A model generated the notes under the pieces. That model was not told the DNA's origin. It saw only the letters and a list, made by a program, of their open reading frames with translations, and searched no databases. 64,000 nucleotides of DNA from JADKAV01 sp037045455 (lineage in GTDB: Bacteria; Actinomycetota; Actinomycetes; S36-B12; UBA10799): the NCBI GenBank assembly GCA_037045455.1, contig JBAOIN010000016.1:310001-374000 (forward strand), read 5' to 3'. A program made the translations under genes and the position numbers. Shown here piece after piece: positions 44,803 through 54,193 of the stretch (its first letter is position 1; the number at the start of each line of letters is the position of its first letter).

Positions 44803-47188
44803 GTGACCCAGGGTGTCGGAGCGGCGCTGCCCGAGCGTGTTCTGCAGGTTCTGGCTGATCACTTGGCCGACCTCACCTACGTCGCAAATCAAGAGCGGCA
44901 GGTGATCTGGGTCGGCAGGAACTGCGCCGACGTGCTTGGCTGGGAACCCGAGGAGATGCTCGGCGCGGGCTTCCTCGACTTCATGCACCCCCACGACGTC
45001 GCGAAGATCGTCGCTTACCGGGAGCGGCTCTACCGGGGGGAAGAGCTGCCGGAGGCTGAGGAACCCTCGATCGTGCGGCTGCGGCACAAGGACGGTTCCT
45101 ACCACTGGTTCTCCGGCCGTGCGATCCCCCTGCTGGACGACGACGGCCGGCCGGCCGGGTTCGCTGCCGGGCTGCGGTGCGTGGACGACTTTGTCGACGA
45201 GCAGGAGCGTGCCCAGCGCAGCGAGCGCGAAGTCGCGATGGTGCTCGACGGGATGCTCGATCCGCACATGCTGCTCGGGGCAGTGCGCGACGATTCCGGC
45301 GAGGTCGTGGACGTGACGTTCCTGCGACTCAACCCTGAGGCGTGCAGAGTGCTCAAGGTCCGGGCCGAGGGCCTGATCGGGCGTAAGCTGCTCGCCTGGC
45401 AACCGGGCATGGCCGCCACGGACATCTGGCAGGCGGGGCTGCGACTGTGGTCCACGGGCGAGCCGATGGTGCTCGACGACTACCAGTTCCCGGGCGAGGT
45501 GCTACCCGGGGAGCACTACTTCGACATCCGGGGTGTGCGGCTCGGCGACGACCTGCTCAGTTGCGCGTTCCGCGACGTCACGAACCGCCACCAGGTCGCG
45601 CTGAAGACGATGGAGTCCGAGCGGCGGTTCCGGCTGCTCGCCGAGAACACCTCCGACGTGGTCGTGACCGTGAGTGCCGCAGGGCCGCGTCGACTGGGCT
45701 TCGCCGGCCGTGCGATCGACGCTGGGGGTGCCTGTCGACTCCCTGCTGGGCCGGCGGTTCAGCGATCTCGTCCACCCCGAGGACCGAGAGTTACTCGACC
45801 AGTCGCAGGGCGCCGAATTGCGGGTGGGCGTCGACGAGAGCTGGCGCTGGATGCGGTTGAACCGGCGCATCCTGGTCGGCGATGGATCGGTGACCGTCTA
45901 CACCGCCCAGGACATCCAGGCCGAGATGGAGACCCGGGCGCAGTTGGCCCACGAACTGGGGCACGATCCGCTGACGGGGTTGAGCAACCGCACGGCGATG
46001 CTGTCTCGTCTGCGCGACCTGCTGCGAGCCCGTTCCCGGCGGGAGAATCTGGCCCTGTTCGCGATCGGCATCGACGATTTGCGCAGCCTGAACGAGGCCT
46101 TCTCCTACTCCGCAGGGGACCGCGTACTCACCCAGATCGCGCGGCGGTTGTTGCAGTTCGCGAAGACCCCCGACGATGTCTCGCGGGTCGCCGACAACGC
46201 GCTCACGCTGATCGTGCACGACGTCGAGGACGTCGCGGCGCTGGCCGACCTTGCCTCGGGTCTGCAGTCCGAACTCCCCAGTGCGGTGACGATCGACGGT
46301 CACCAGATCCGGCTGTCGGTGAGCATCGGGATCGCCACCCCGGACAGCATGCGCGCGCTCGACCTCTTGCGCGACGCAACGTCCGCGTTGCACCACGCCC
46401 GCACGAAGGGCGGTAACCGCTGGGAGTACCTCGACAGTGCCGACACGCAGGCGGCCCGGGAGCGCCTCATCATCCGCAGCGGCATCCACGACGCGTTGGC
46501 CGGCGAGCAGTTCCGGCCCTGGTTCCAGCCCGTGGTGTCGCTCACCGACGGCGAGATGATCGGCTTCGAGGCGCTGGCGCGGTGGGTGCGTGACGACGGG
46601 GAAGTGGTGATGCCCAACGCGTTCATCCCTGTTGCCGAGAACACCGACCTGATCGTCGCGCTGGACCGGCACATCCTGCGCAAGGCGATGGCTGAGGTGG
46701 CCGCGCTGGAATGGCCCGCGCGGGTGGGTATCAACGTCTCCGCGCAGAGCCTGTCCGAACCCGATTTCGCCGACAGTGTTCAGGACGAGTTGGAGCGCTC
46801 AGGACTGGATCCGGAGTTGTTGCATCTGGAAGTGACCGAGACCGCGCTGCTGCGTCCCACCGAGCACGTTCACCGCACGATGCTGGACGTCGCGGAACTC
46901 GGTGTGACCTGGTGGGTGGACGACTTCGGCACCGGCTACTCGTCCATCACCCACATCCGCGACCTGCCCGTGCAGGGGCTGAAACTCGACCTGTCTTTCA
47001 CCTCCGGCCTGCCGCATGACCTGCGTTCCGTGCGGCTCGCGCAGGGCCTGATGGGTCTGGCGACGGGGTTGGGAATGCGCACGACCGCCGAGGGCGTCGA
47101 GACCCCGGAACAGGCGCAGGTGCTGGCCGAGCAGGGCTGGGAGTGGGGGCAGGGCTGGCTCTATGGCAGGCCGGGTCCGTTGGCTTAG
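44803..47188 (+). CDS. PAS-PAS-PAS-GGDEF-EAL signalling protein (frameshifted)
   Basis: About 795 residues when the frame is repaired at GGG 45682-45684 (one extra G; repair gives SAAGRVDWASPAVR). Three PAS-like modules lie at ~20-135, ~145-260 and ~275-375. A GGDEF domain follows (HDPLTGLSNRTAML), but its active loop reads VADNALTLIV, so it should lack cyclase activity. The EAL domain keeps its site: EALARWVR, NVSAQSL, EVTETAL, DDFGTGYSS, EGVET. Predicted cyclic-di-GMP phosphodiesterase tuned by PAS inputs. No membrane helix. Confidence 0.85.
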
Positions 47189-47191
47189 TGT
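47186..47191 (+). promoter_or_regulatory. -10 box of a leaderless start (gene at 47198)
   Basis: TAGTGT, then 6 nt, then ATG 47198; it overlaps the stop codon region of the upstream gene. Confidence 0.45.
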
Positions 47192-47197
47192 CAGGCC

Positions 47198-47897
47198 ATG
47201 GAGTTGTGGAACGAAGACCCCGGGACCGTCCTCGCAATCGTCGCGCACCCCGACGATCTGGAGTACGGGGCGGCGGCCGCGGTAGCCAAGTGGACGCAGG
47301 CCGGGCACCAGCGTCGTGTACCTGCTGGTGACCCGCGGCGAGGCGGGCATCGACGGCATGACCCCGGCCGAAGCCGGACCCTTGCGGGTGCAGGAGGAGA
47401 TCGAGTCGGCGGCCGTGGTCGGGGTTGAGACGGTTGAGTGGCTCGACCACGCCGACGGGGTCGTGGAGTACGGGCTGGACTTGCGCCGGGACCTGGCTGA
47501 GGCGATCCGGCGGCACAAGCCCGACACCCTGCTGCTGTTCAACCACCGCGAGGGCTGGGGATTCCCGGGCAGCCTGAACAGTGCCGACCACCGGGCTGTG
47601 GGGGCGGCCGCCCTGGATGCCGCGGCGGATGCGGGTAACCGGTGGATCTTCCCGGGGACCGAGCCGCACTCACCGCGGTGGATGCTGGTGGCCGGTTCAC
47701 CGCAGGCAACGCACGCGATCGACGTGACGGGGTTCGTGGACAAGGCGGTGGAGTCGCTGGCGTGCCACCGCGCGTATCTCGAGGGGCTGGGCGACCACCC
47801 GATGAGCGACCCGGAGTTCGTGCGCGGGTTCCTGGAGCAGACCGGCGTGGACGCTGGCGTTGGGGCAGGTGTGCGGGTCGAGGTGTTCGGGGGCTGA
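47198..47897 (+). CDS. PIG-L family deacetylase (frameshifted)
   Basis: LmbE/PIG-L zinc deacetylase. The metal motif AIVAHPDDLEYG lies near residue 17; RGEAGIDGM and HREGWGFPGSLNSADHRAVG follow; the C-terminal part has HRAYLEGLGDHP. One extra base near 47310 breaks the frame; dropping the C after CACCAG gives HQVVYLLVTRGEAG. Family members deacetylate N-acetylglucosamine conjugates (as in mycothiol synthesis) and other sugars; the substrate is not fixed by the sequence. Confidence 0.82.
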
Positions 47898-47904
47898 TCC
47901 GGAT

Positions 47905-48006
47905 CTGTGCAGGCTTAAGTCAGGCGTGCACGCTCGTGCAGGACGTGAAGCTTCAGGCCGTGGTTTTGCCAGCTTGAAGCTGCACCGATTGCACGAGCCT
48001 GCACGG
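47905..48006. repeat. imperfect inverted repeat between convergent genes
   Basis: Left arm around 47929-47959 (GCACGCTCGTGCAG..GAAGCTTCAGGC) pairs with right arm 47968-48004 (GCCAGCTTGAAGC...GCACGAGCCTGCAC), with a short GTGGTTTT-containing loop. It lies between the PIG-L gene and the DJ-1/SRPBCC gene. Terminator or mobile small repeat; no second copy is seen in this window. Confidence 0.5.
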
Positions 48007-48042
48007 ATGACCCCAGGGTGCACCGAAAGGACGGTCGGCGGG

Positions 48043-49017
48043 TCAGTTGAATGCTCCCGCGACCCCGGTCAGCATCCGGCCCCACGCGGCACGGAAGTAC
48101 TCCCGATTGGCGTCCCATTCCGGACCCTGCCCATGCCCCCAATGCGCGAGCCGCAGCAGCGTTCCGCCGTCGACTGGCGTGAACGTCAGCACGACCCAGG
48201 TGTGCTGGCCGCGGGTGACCATGCCGGGCGGGGAGTTCCAGGTGAACACCAACAGCCGGTCGGGTTCCATCGCCAGGATCCGGCAGCCCTCACCTCCCCG
48301 CAGCCCCTCGGGCTCGTCGTGCAGGAAGAGGAACTCGTAGCGCCCGCCGATCCGGCAGTCGACGTTGGCGGTGATGCCGAGCCGCTCAAGCAGGCCGTCG
48401 CGCGACGTCCACGTCGAGTACAGCGTCGCCGGGTCCGTGGCCACGACCTGCTCCACCACGACCGGGTCGGTTCCGCCGCTCTCGTCACCGTAGAAGTCCC
48501 ACGCGTAGTCCATCTGCCGCGCGACCAGCCGTGCGAGGGAAGAGTCGGTGTAGCGGGCAACCAGGTGCAACCCAACATCGATCCCGCACGCGATACCGCC
48601 GCCGGTGACCACGTTTCCGGCATCGACCACGCGCGCGTTGATCCCGCCCGGTCGCAGATCTTCCCAGTGCGTGGTCCAGCGTTCGGGCAGCTTGTCGCCG
48701 AGTGCGAGCGCCCCCGTGCACACAGTCGCGATGACGTCGTGGTTGGAAGTGCGCACGGTTTCGACGGCCGGTTCGACGGAGCCGATGGCCCCGGGCACCA
48801 CGAGGATGCCCTCACCGCGGGGTTGCCCGGTGGGGGTCACGGTCAAGCCGCCGTAGCTGGTGACCGGCTGTCCATCGGCGCTGAAGGCGACCGGGTCGAA
48901 GGCGGGCGGTTCGCCGCGCCGCTCGAGCAGCCGGTTGGCGGTGAGGAAGACCTCCCACGGACCGCCGAAGTCCATCAGGTCCATGCCGTCGTAGATGAGC
49001 AGGTCGACCGGGGTCAT
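48043..49017 (-). CDS. DJ-1/PfpI domain fused to an SRPBCC (AHSA1-like) domain
   Basis: 324 residues. The N-terminal ~190 residues are a DJ-1/PfpI-family domain: VDLLIYDGMDLMDFGGPWEVF; nucleophile Cys in VIATVCTGALALG; HWEDLRPGG; VVTGGGIACGIDVGLHLVAR. Residues ~197-324 form an SRPBCC lipid-binding/AHSA1 domain (VATDPATLYSTWTSRDGLLERLG, GGRYEFLFLHDEPEG, FTWNSPPG, GHGQGPEW). ATG 49017 begins the DJ-1 domain; CAGATT lies 6 nt upstream. The fusion suggests a small hydrophobic ligand handled with a DJ-1-type activity; no known pathway. Confidence 0.83.
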   Translation of the reverse strand: MTPVDLLIYDGMDLMDFGGPWEVFLTANRLLERRGEPPAFDPVAFSADGQPVTSYGGLTVTPTGQPRGEGILVVPGAIGSVEPAVETVRTSNHDVIATVCTGALALGDKLPERWTTHWEDLRPGGINARVVDAGNVVTGGGIACGIDVGLHLVARYTDSSLARLVARQMDYAWDFYGDESGGTDPVVVEQVVATDPATLYSTWTSRDGLLERLGITANVDCRIGGRYEFLFLHDEPEGLRGGEGCRILAMEPDRLLVFTWNSPPGMVTRGQHTWVVLTFTPVDGGTLLRLAHWGHGQGPEWDANREYFRAAWGRMLTGVAGAFN

Positions 49018-49067
49018 GGTGGCAATCTGCCGCCTGCTGGGGGGAAGGCAAGGGCAGCCCGCAACTC

Positions 49068-49167
49068 CCGATCCGTGAGCATTCCAGGCATCCGTTAGCG
49101 CGACGGACGGGTTTTCGGCACCCGGCGTGCTCACCGATGCCCGCAGTGCTCACCGATTGCCATTTCC
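49068..49167. repeat. dispersed 100-bp palindromic element, copy 2
   Basis: Same element as at 7765, in inverted orientation. Read on the minus strand it starts GGAAATGGCAATCGGTGAGC and ends GCTAACGGATGCC..ATGCTCACGGATCGG. The TGCTCACCGAT motif occurs twice. It lies between divergent genes (starts 49017 and 49238). Confidence 0.75.
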
Positions 49168-49237
49168 CCGCCCGAGCAGCGGCCTAGGGGTTGCACGAAC
49201 GCCACGCGGGCCAGGGGCCGCATGACAGGATGAGCGG

Positions 49238-50344
49238 GTGCGACCCGACGACGAGATTCCCCATGGCATGCGGGTGGCCGCCGCGTTCGGCTGGCGGCTG
49301 CTGGTGCTGCTGGCGGTGGCGTACGTCGCCCTGCGGATCGTCATCGCGGTGGAGTTCGTCTTCGTTGCACTGTTCGTCGCGCTGATCATCGCCGCGCTGG
49401 TCGGACCGCTGGTCAACGTGTTGCACAACGTCGTGCCGCGAGGCGTGGCCACAGCGCTCGGTCTGGTGATCGTGGTGGCCGCGATCCTCGGCATCTTCGT
49501 GTTCATCGGCACCCAGGTGGCCAGCCAGTGGCAGGGCCTGTCGCTGCAGTTCCGGGAGGGCCTCGACGAGATCGTGCGCTGGCTGGAACAAGGCCCGTTG
49601 CATCTGACCACGGACGCGATCACGGAGTGGGCCAACACCGCCCGGGCCTGGATCACCGAACACCAGAGTGACCTGGCAACCACGGCCATCGGCGCCTCCG
49701 GAACCATCGCCGAGTTCTTCACCGGATTCGCACTGGCGATCTTCGCGTCGGTGTTCTTCCTGCTCGGTGGCCGCGAGATCTGGACCTGGCTGGTCGGAAT
49801 GTTCCCGCAGCGCCAGCGCGGTCGCATCGACGGGGTCGGACAGGTCGCCTGGGGATCGTTCGCCGGCTACACGCGCGGCATCGTGGTGGTCGCCTTCGTC
49901 AACGCAGTTCTGGTGCTGATCGGGCTGCTGGTGTTGCGGGTGCCGCTGGCCTTCCCGTTGGCGTTGCTGGTTTTCCTCTTCTCGTTCATTCCTTTGATTG
50001 GCGCTCCTATTGCAACGGCGATCGCGGCCGTGGTGGCTCTGGCCGCGCGCGGTCCGTGGATCGCACTGGCCGTCATCGCGCTGATCGTGATCGTCGGGCA
50101 GTTCGAGGGTCACGTCCTGCAACCGCTGGTGATGAGCAAGGCCGTCCACCTACATCCGCTAGCTGTGGGTATCTCGGTCGCGGCAGGGACAGTGCTGGCC
50201 GGGATCGTGGGTGCGGTCATCGCGGTGCCGCTGGTCGCGGTGCTGTACTCGAGCATCCGGTTCTGGGCCAACACCGGCTCGCGCGCGCAGTTCTCGCCAC
50301 CACCACCCAGCGACCCGACCGGAACTGGGGCGGCACTGCCGTGA
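49238..50344 (+). CDS. AI-2E family transporter-type permease
   Basis: 368 residues with the 7-8-helix AI-2E/PerM profile: paired N-terminal helices, a large soluble segment at ~90-150, then WLVGMFPQRQRGRIDGVGQ, GSFAGYTRGIVVVAF, and FSFIPLIGAPIATAIAAV. GQFEGHVLQPLVMSKAVHLHPL is highly conserved. Exporter of unknown solute in most members. GTG 49238 is uncertain by a few codons. The following gene starts inside its stop (GTGA, 50341), so they are co-translated. Confidence 0.86.
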   Translation: MRPDDEIPHGMRVAAAFGWRLLVLLAVAYVALRIVIAVEFVFVALFVALIIAALVGPLVNVLHNVVPRGVATALGLVIVVAAILGIFVFIGTQVASQWQGLSLQFREGLDEIVRWLEQGPLHLTTDAITEWANTARAWITEHQSDLATTAIGASGTIAEFFTGFALAIFASVFFLLGGREIWTWLVGMFPQRQRGRIDGVGQVAWGSFAGYTRGIVVVAFVNAVLVLIGLLVLRVPLAFPLALLVFLFSFIPLIGAPIATAIAAVVALAARGPWIALAVIALIVIVGQFEGHVLQPLVMSKAVHLHPLAVGISVAAGTVLAGIVGAVIAVPLVAVLYSSIRFWANTGSRAQFSPPPPSDPTGTGAALP

Positions 50345-51012
50345 GATCACCCCGCACGCTGCTGGCCGTAGCGGTGTGGATCCCGATTGTGCTGGCCGTG
50401 GACGGTGTCGTGAGCACCTGGCTGCTGGGCCTGTTCACCAGCGCGTTGCTGGTCGCTCTGACCGCGGCACAACCCACGCTCGTGCGCTACCAGGTCGCCA
50501 TCGTGGTCGCGTTCGCCACCGTGATCGAGCTGGTGTTCAGCGGCTGGCTGGGAGTGTACGAGTACCGGCTCGGGATGGTGCCTCTTGTACGTGCCGGCCG
50601 GCCACGGATTGGTCTATCTGGCGGCGTTGGACTTCGGCGACTGGGCCTGGGCGCGCCGGCATTCCCGGCTGCTCATCCAGGGCACGGTCGCGGTCGTGTT
50701 CGTGGTCGCTGCCTACGCCCTACTCGGCACGCGCACCGACGTGCTCGGGGCGTTCTGGGCGCTGTGTCTGCTGGGCTTCCTGCGTTGGGGTAGGGCGCCG
50801 TTGCTGTTCGTCGGCGCCTTCTGGGTCGTCACCTGGCTGGAGGTGCTCGGCACCCGCTGGGAGGTATGGACCTGGCAGCCTTACGACACGATCCTGGGCT
50901 GGGTGCCGATGGGCAACCCGCCCTCGGTGGCTGCGGGCGGCTATGGGTGGTTCGACCTGGCAGCCGTCGCCGGCGCGGGGTGGCTGGCGAGTCAGCCGTG
51001 GCGCAAACGAGC
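50341..51012 (+). CDS. integral membrane protein (frameshifted; 3' end uncertain)
   Basis: About 220 residues, mostly hydrophobic, with roughly six or seven helices: LLAVAVWIPIVLAVDGVV, LFTSALLVALTAA, YQVAIVVAFATVIELVFSGWLG, and, after a one-base shift near 50583, LVYLAALDFGDWAWA, AVVFVVAAYALLG, and LLFVGAFWVVTWLEVLG. The open frame runs on to 51217 inside hisN on the other strand. I therefore place the real end near 51012, after the basic SQPWRKRA, and suspect a second error. Unknown family. Confidence 0.55.
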
Positions 51013-51754
51013 CAGTACCTCGTCGTGGAGCAGCCCGTTGGACGTCAGCGCGCAGTCACCTTGGAGCGCCGGTTCGCCCGACCAGTCCGTCATCCTGCCT
51101 CCCGCCTCCTCCACCACGGGAACCAGCGCGGCCATGTCCCAGAGGTTGAGGGCGGGCTCCGGCGCAATGTCGACGCAGCCCTCGGCGACCATCATGTGCG
51201 ACCAGAAGTCCCCGTAGGCGCGACTACGCCAGACGGCGTCAACCAGGTCCAGCCAGGACTGCCGTTCCCAGCCTTCGTGATCGGAGTAGGACAGCGAGGC
51301 GTCGGCCAGTTCCGACACCGCTGAGACCTGGTTGCGCACGGGCTCGCCGCCGAACTCGCTGCGCCAGGAACCCTCACCCCGGGCCGCCCACCAGCGCCGG
51401 CCCAAGTGCGGGTGCCGACACCACCCCGACTTCGGCGCGACCGTCGACCGCCAGCGCGATCAGAGTGGCCCAGACCGGGACGCCGCGGACGTAGTTCTTC
51501 GTCCCGTCGATCGGGTCGATGATCCACGCCCGGCCAGCGCCCATGGCCCCGCCGTACTCTTCGCCGACGAGGGTGTCGTCGGGCCGGTGGGTCTGCAGGT
51601 GTTCGCGCAACGCCCGCTCGACGGCCTGGTCGGCATCGGACACAGGGGTCATGTCGGGCTTGGTGGTCACGACGAGGTCGGACTGCCGGTAGCGGCTCAT
51701 GCTGATGCGATCGGCGATGTCGGCGAGGTCCTGGGCGAGCGCGAGATCCGTCAC
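50992..51754 (-). CDS. hisN: histidinol-phosphatase, inositol-monophosphatase family (frameshifted)
   Basis: IMPase-fold phosphatase of the HisN type. Metal ligands: LVGEEYGG (Glu), IIDPIDGTKNYVRG (Asp, Asp), and DIAPEPALNLWDMAAL near the C-terminus. WAARGEGSW, NQVSAVS and SRAYGDFWSHMMVAEG are typical. The frame breaks in CCC 51401-51403; removing one base joins SAPALGRRWWAARG. GTG 51754 follows TACCCT by 7 nt. Histidinol phosphate is the probable substrate; inositol phosphate is an alternative. Confidence 0.8.
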
Positions 51755-51825
51755 GGGATCCAGGGTATTGATCGCCGATTAGCGAGACGGGAGCGACATA
51801 TGTTAGATACCTTTACAAATGGGAG

Positions 51826-51866
51826 GGTCGGGGTCGGACGCCGCGGGGGAGCGGCTGACCCCGACC
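51826..51866 (-). terminator. hairpin between rsgA and hisN
   Basis: GGTCGGGGTC (51826-51835) and GACCCCGACC (51857-51866) form a perfect 10-bp stem, with an inner GCCGC/GCGGC pairing around a GGGGGA loop. It lies downstream of rsgA on the minus strand and upstream of hisN, which has its own -10 box. Confidence 0.55.
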
Positions 51867-51932
51867 ACTATTCGGGGAAGGCGCGGTTGTGAGATTTCCG
51901 ACGCGAGTGGCTCTGCGCACTTTGGAGAACCG

Positions 51933-52911
51933 CTAATCCCGCATCGAACGCAGCAACCGGCGAAGGGATTCCAGCCTCGCCGGATCCACGTCGTGGGCCC
52001 GGGCGTAATCGTCCAAGCGCGCACTCGGGCTCGTCGTGCGTGCACGAACGCGGGCATTCGGCGGTGCCGGGTTCGCAGGTCCGGGAACGCATGGATGACC
52101 CGCTCGACGTCGACGTGGGCCAAGCCGAACGAACGCACGCCGGGGGTGTCGATGAGCAGCCCCCCGTGATACCCGAAGCCGTAGGCGGACGTCGAGGTGT
52201 GCCGGCCGCGACCTGTGACAGCGTTCACCGCGCCCGTCGCCCGCTGGGCCTCGGGCACCAGGGCGTTGACGAGCGTGGACTTGCCCACTCCGGACTGCCC
52301 GATCAGGACCGTTGTCACGGCCGGCCAGGGCCTCGGGTAGCCGTGGGTCGATCACCAGCGTGCGGTCGGCTTCGCGATGCGTGGTGAACACCTCGAACGA
52401 CGATCCCGGATACAGGTCCAGCAGTGACTCCGGTGAGGCGAGGTCGGCCTTCGTCAGGATCAGCAACGGTTCGATCCCGGCGTCGTAAGCCGCGACCAGG
52501 CATCGGTCGATGAAGCCCGGGCTCGGCTCGGGATCTGCCAAGGCCGTCACGATCGCCAGTTGGTCGGCGTTGGCCACGATCACGCGTTCCGTGGCGTCGA
52601 TGTCGTCGGCGGTCCGGCGCAGAACCGTCCCGACGCGGCTCCCGGCTGACGATCCGCACCAGCGCGTCACCTTCGGGCAGCGGCCCGTCGATCCGGACGT
52701 GGTCGCCGACCACCAGCCCCTTGCGACCGACGTGCCGGGCGCGCACGGCGAGCACCTCGCGGTCCTGTGCCAGACAGGTGAAGCGGCCCCGGTCGACGGC
52801 GATCACAGTCCCGGGGATGGCGTCGTCGAACGTCGGACGCTGCTTGCTGCGGGGCCGCGAACGCCGGCCGGGCCGGACTCGGACGTCGTCCTCGTCCCAC
52901 TCCCGGCTCAC
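51933..52911 (-). CDS. rsgA: ribosome small-subunit-dependent GTPase A (frameshifted)
   Basis: Circularly permuted GTPase that helps mature the 30S subunit. Parts in order: OB fold (GTVIAVDRGRFTCLAQDREVLAVRARHVGRKGLVVGD), G4 LILTKADL, G1 IGQSGVGKSTLVNAL, switch GRGRHTST, G3 LIDTPGVRSFGL, then a zinc site CPRSCTHDEPEC and C-terminal RLESLRRLLRSMRD. At least four frame changes (about 52640, 52318, 52095 and 52000). GTG 52911 overlaps the aroA stop (GTGA). In many actinobacteria the gene is found next to aroA. Confidence 0.82.
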
Positions 52912-54160
52912 GCGAGCATGCCTTCCCAGCGCGACACGAAATCGGGCATGGTCTTGGCCGTGGTCGCGGGGTCTGCCACCCGCAAGCCCTCGACCCGCAG
53001 CGCCAGGATCGCGGCCATGGTCGCCATGCGGTGGTCGGCATAGGTCTGCAGCGTTTCGGTGCTGCGCGCGTGCCGGCCGGCCGGATCGATCCGCAGGCCG
53101 TCGCTGGTCTCTTCGACTGTGATCCCGATGCGGGTCAGTTCCGTCGCTATAGCGCTGCAGGCGGTCCGTCTCGTGGCCGCGCAGGTGACCGATGCCGCGC
53201 AGCTGGCTGGGTGTGTTCGCGCAGGCGGCCAGGGCCGCGATGGTCGGGGTCAGTTCGCCAACCGCCCGCAGGTCGACGTCGAAGCCGTCGAAACTCCCCG
53301 GGCCCGTGACCGTCAGATTGTCCTGCAATGTGGCGCCGAGGCGGGGCAGGAACTCCCGCCAGTAGTCGCCCGCCTGCGTGGTGTGGGCTGGCCACCCCGG
53401 GATGGTCACGGTGGAGCCGGTCACCATGGCGGCGGCAAGGAACGGACCCGCGTTGGACAGGTCCGGCTCGATCTCCCAGAGCTGCGGCTGCACAGGCGCG
53501 GGATCGACGTGCCACTCGTCCCCGACGCCCTCGACCGTGACCCCGGCTTGGGCGAGCATCGCCACGGTCATCTCGACGTGCGGGGCGCTGGGCAGCGGCG
53601 GCCCGACGTGGTGCAGTTCCAAGCCCCGATCCATGCTCGCGGCGCTGAGCAGCAGGCCACTGACGAACTGGCTGGAAGCGGAGGCGTCGAGCTGCACCTG
53701 CCCGCCGCGCAGTGATCCGGCGCCGCGCACAGTGAACGGCAGGACCGTCGCCATCGATATCGGCGCCCAGGTTGCGCAAAGCCTCCAGCATCGGGCGCAG
53801 CGGGCGGGCGGTGGCTTGGGCGTCGCCCGTGAAGCGGACGTCGCCCTCGGCCAGGGCGGCCACCGGCGGCAGGAAACGCATCACGGTCCCTGCCAGACCA
53901 CAGTCGATGTCCGCTGGGCCGGTCAGCGGGCCGCCCGTGACGAGCAGATCGTCGCCGGCTTCGGTGGTGACCCCCAGTGCCTGCAAACCGTCGATCATCA
54001 GCCGGGTGTCGCGGGCGTCCAACCACCCGGTCAGCCGGCTGGTGCCATGGGCCAGTGCGGCCAGGACCAGCGCCCGGTTCGTCATCGATTTCGAGCCCGG
54101 GATCGGGACAGTGGCCGTGAATGTGCCGTCACAGTAGGGCGCAACCCAGGTTTCCGGCAC
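52908..54160 (-). CDS. aroA: 3-phosphoshikimate 1-carboxyvinyltransferase (frameshifted)
   Basis: EPSP synthase of the shikimate pathway. N-terminal PGSKSMTNRALVLAALA and GTVMRFLPPVAALA (PEP/shikimate sites); GGQVQLDASASSQFVSGLLL in the second frame; LRGHETDRL; and C-terminal ADHRMA-like sequence in a third frame, ending FVSRWEGMLA. Breaks near 53750 and 53155. GTG 54160 with TAGGCT 6 nt upstream. Followed by rsgA and hisN on the same strand. Confidence 0.85.
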
Positions 54161-54166
54161 GGATCA

Positions 54167-54172
54167 AGCCTA
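54167..54172 (-). promoter_or_regulatory. -10 box of a leaderless start (aroA)
   Basis: TAGGCT, then 6 nt, then GTG 54160. GACAAT at 54182-54187 is placed the same way for the divergent gene, so both promoters share a 33-bp gap. Confidence 0.5.
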
Positions 54173-54193
54173 GTGCGGAGCGACAATGGTCCC

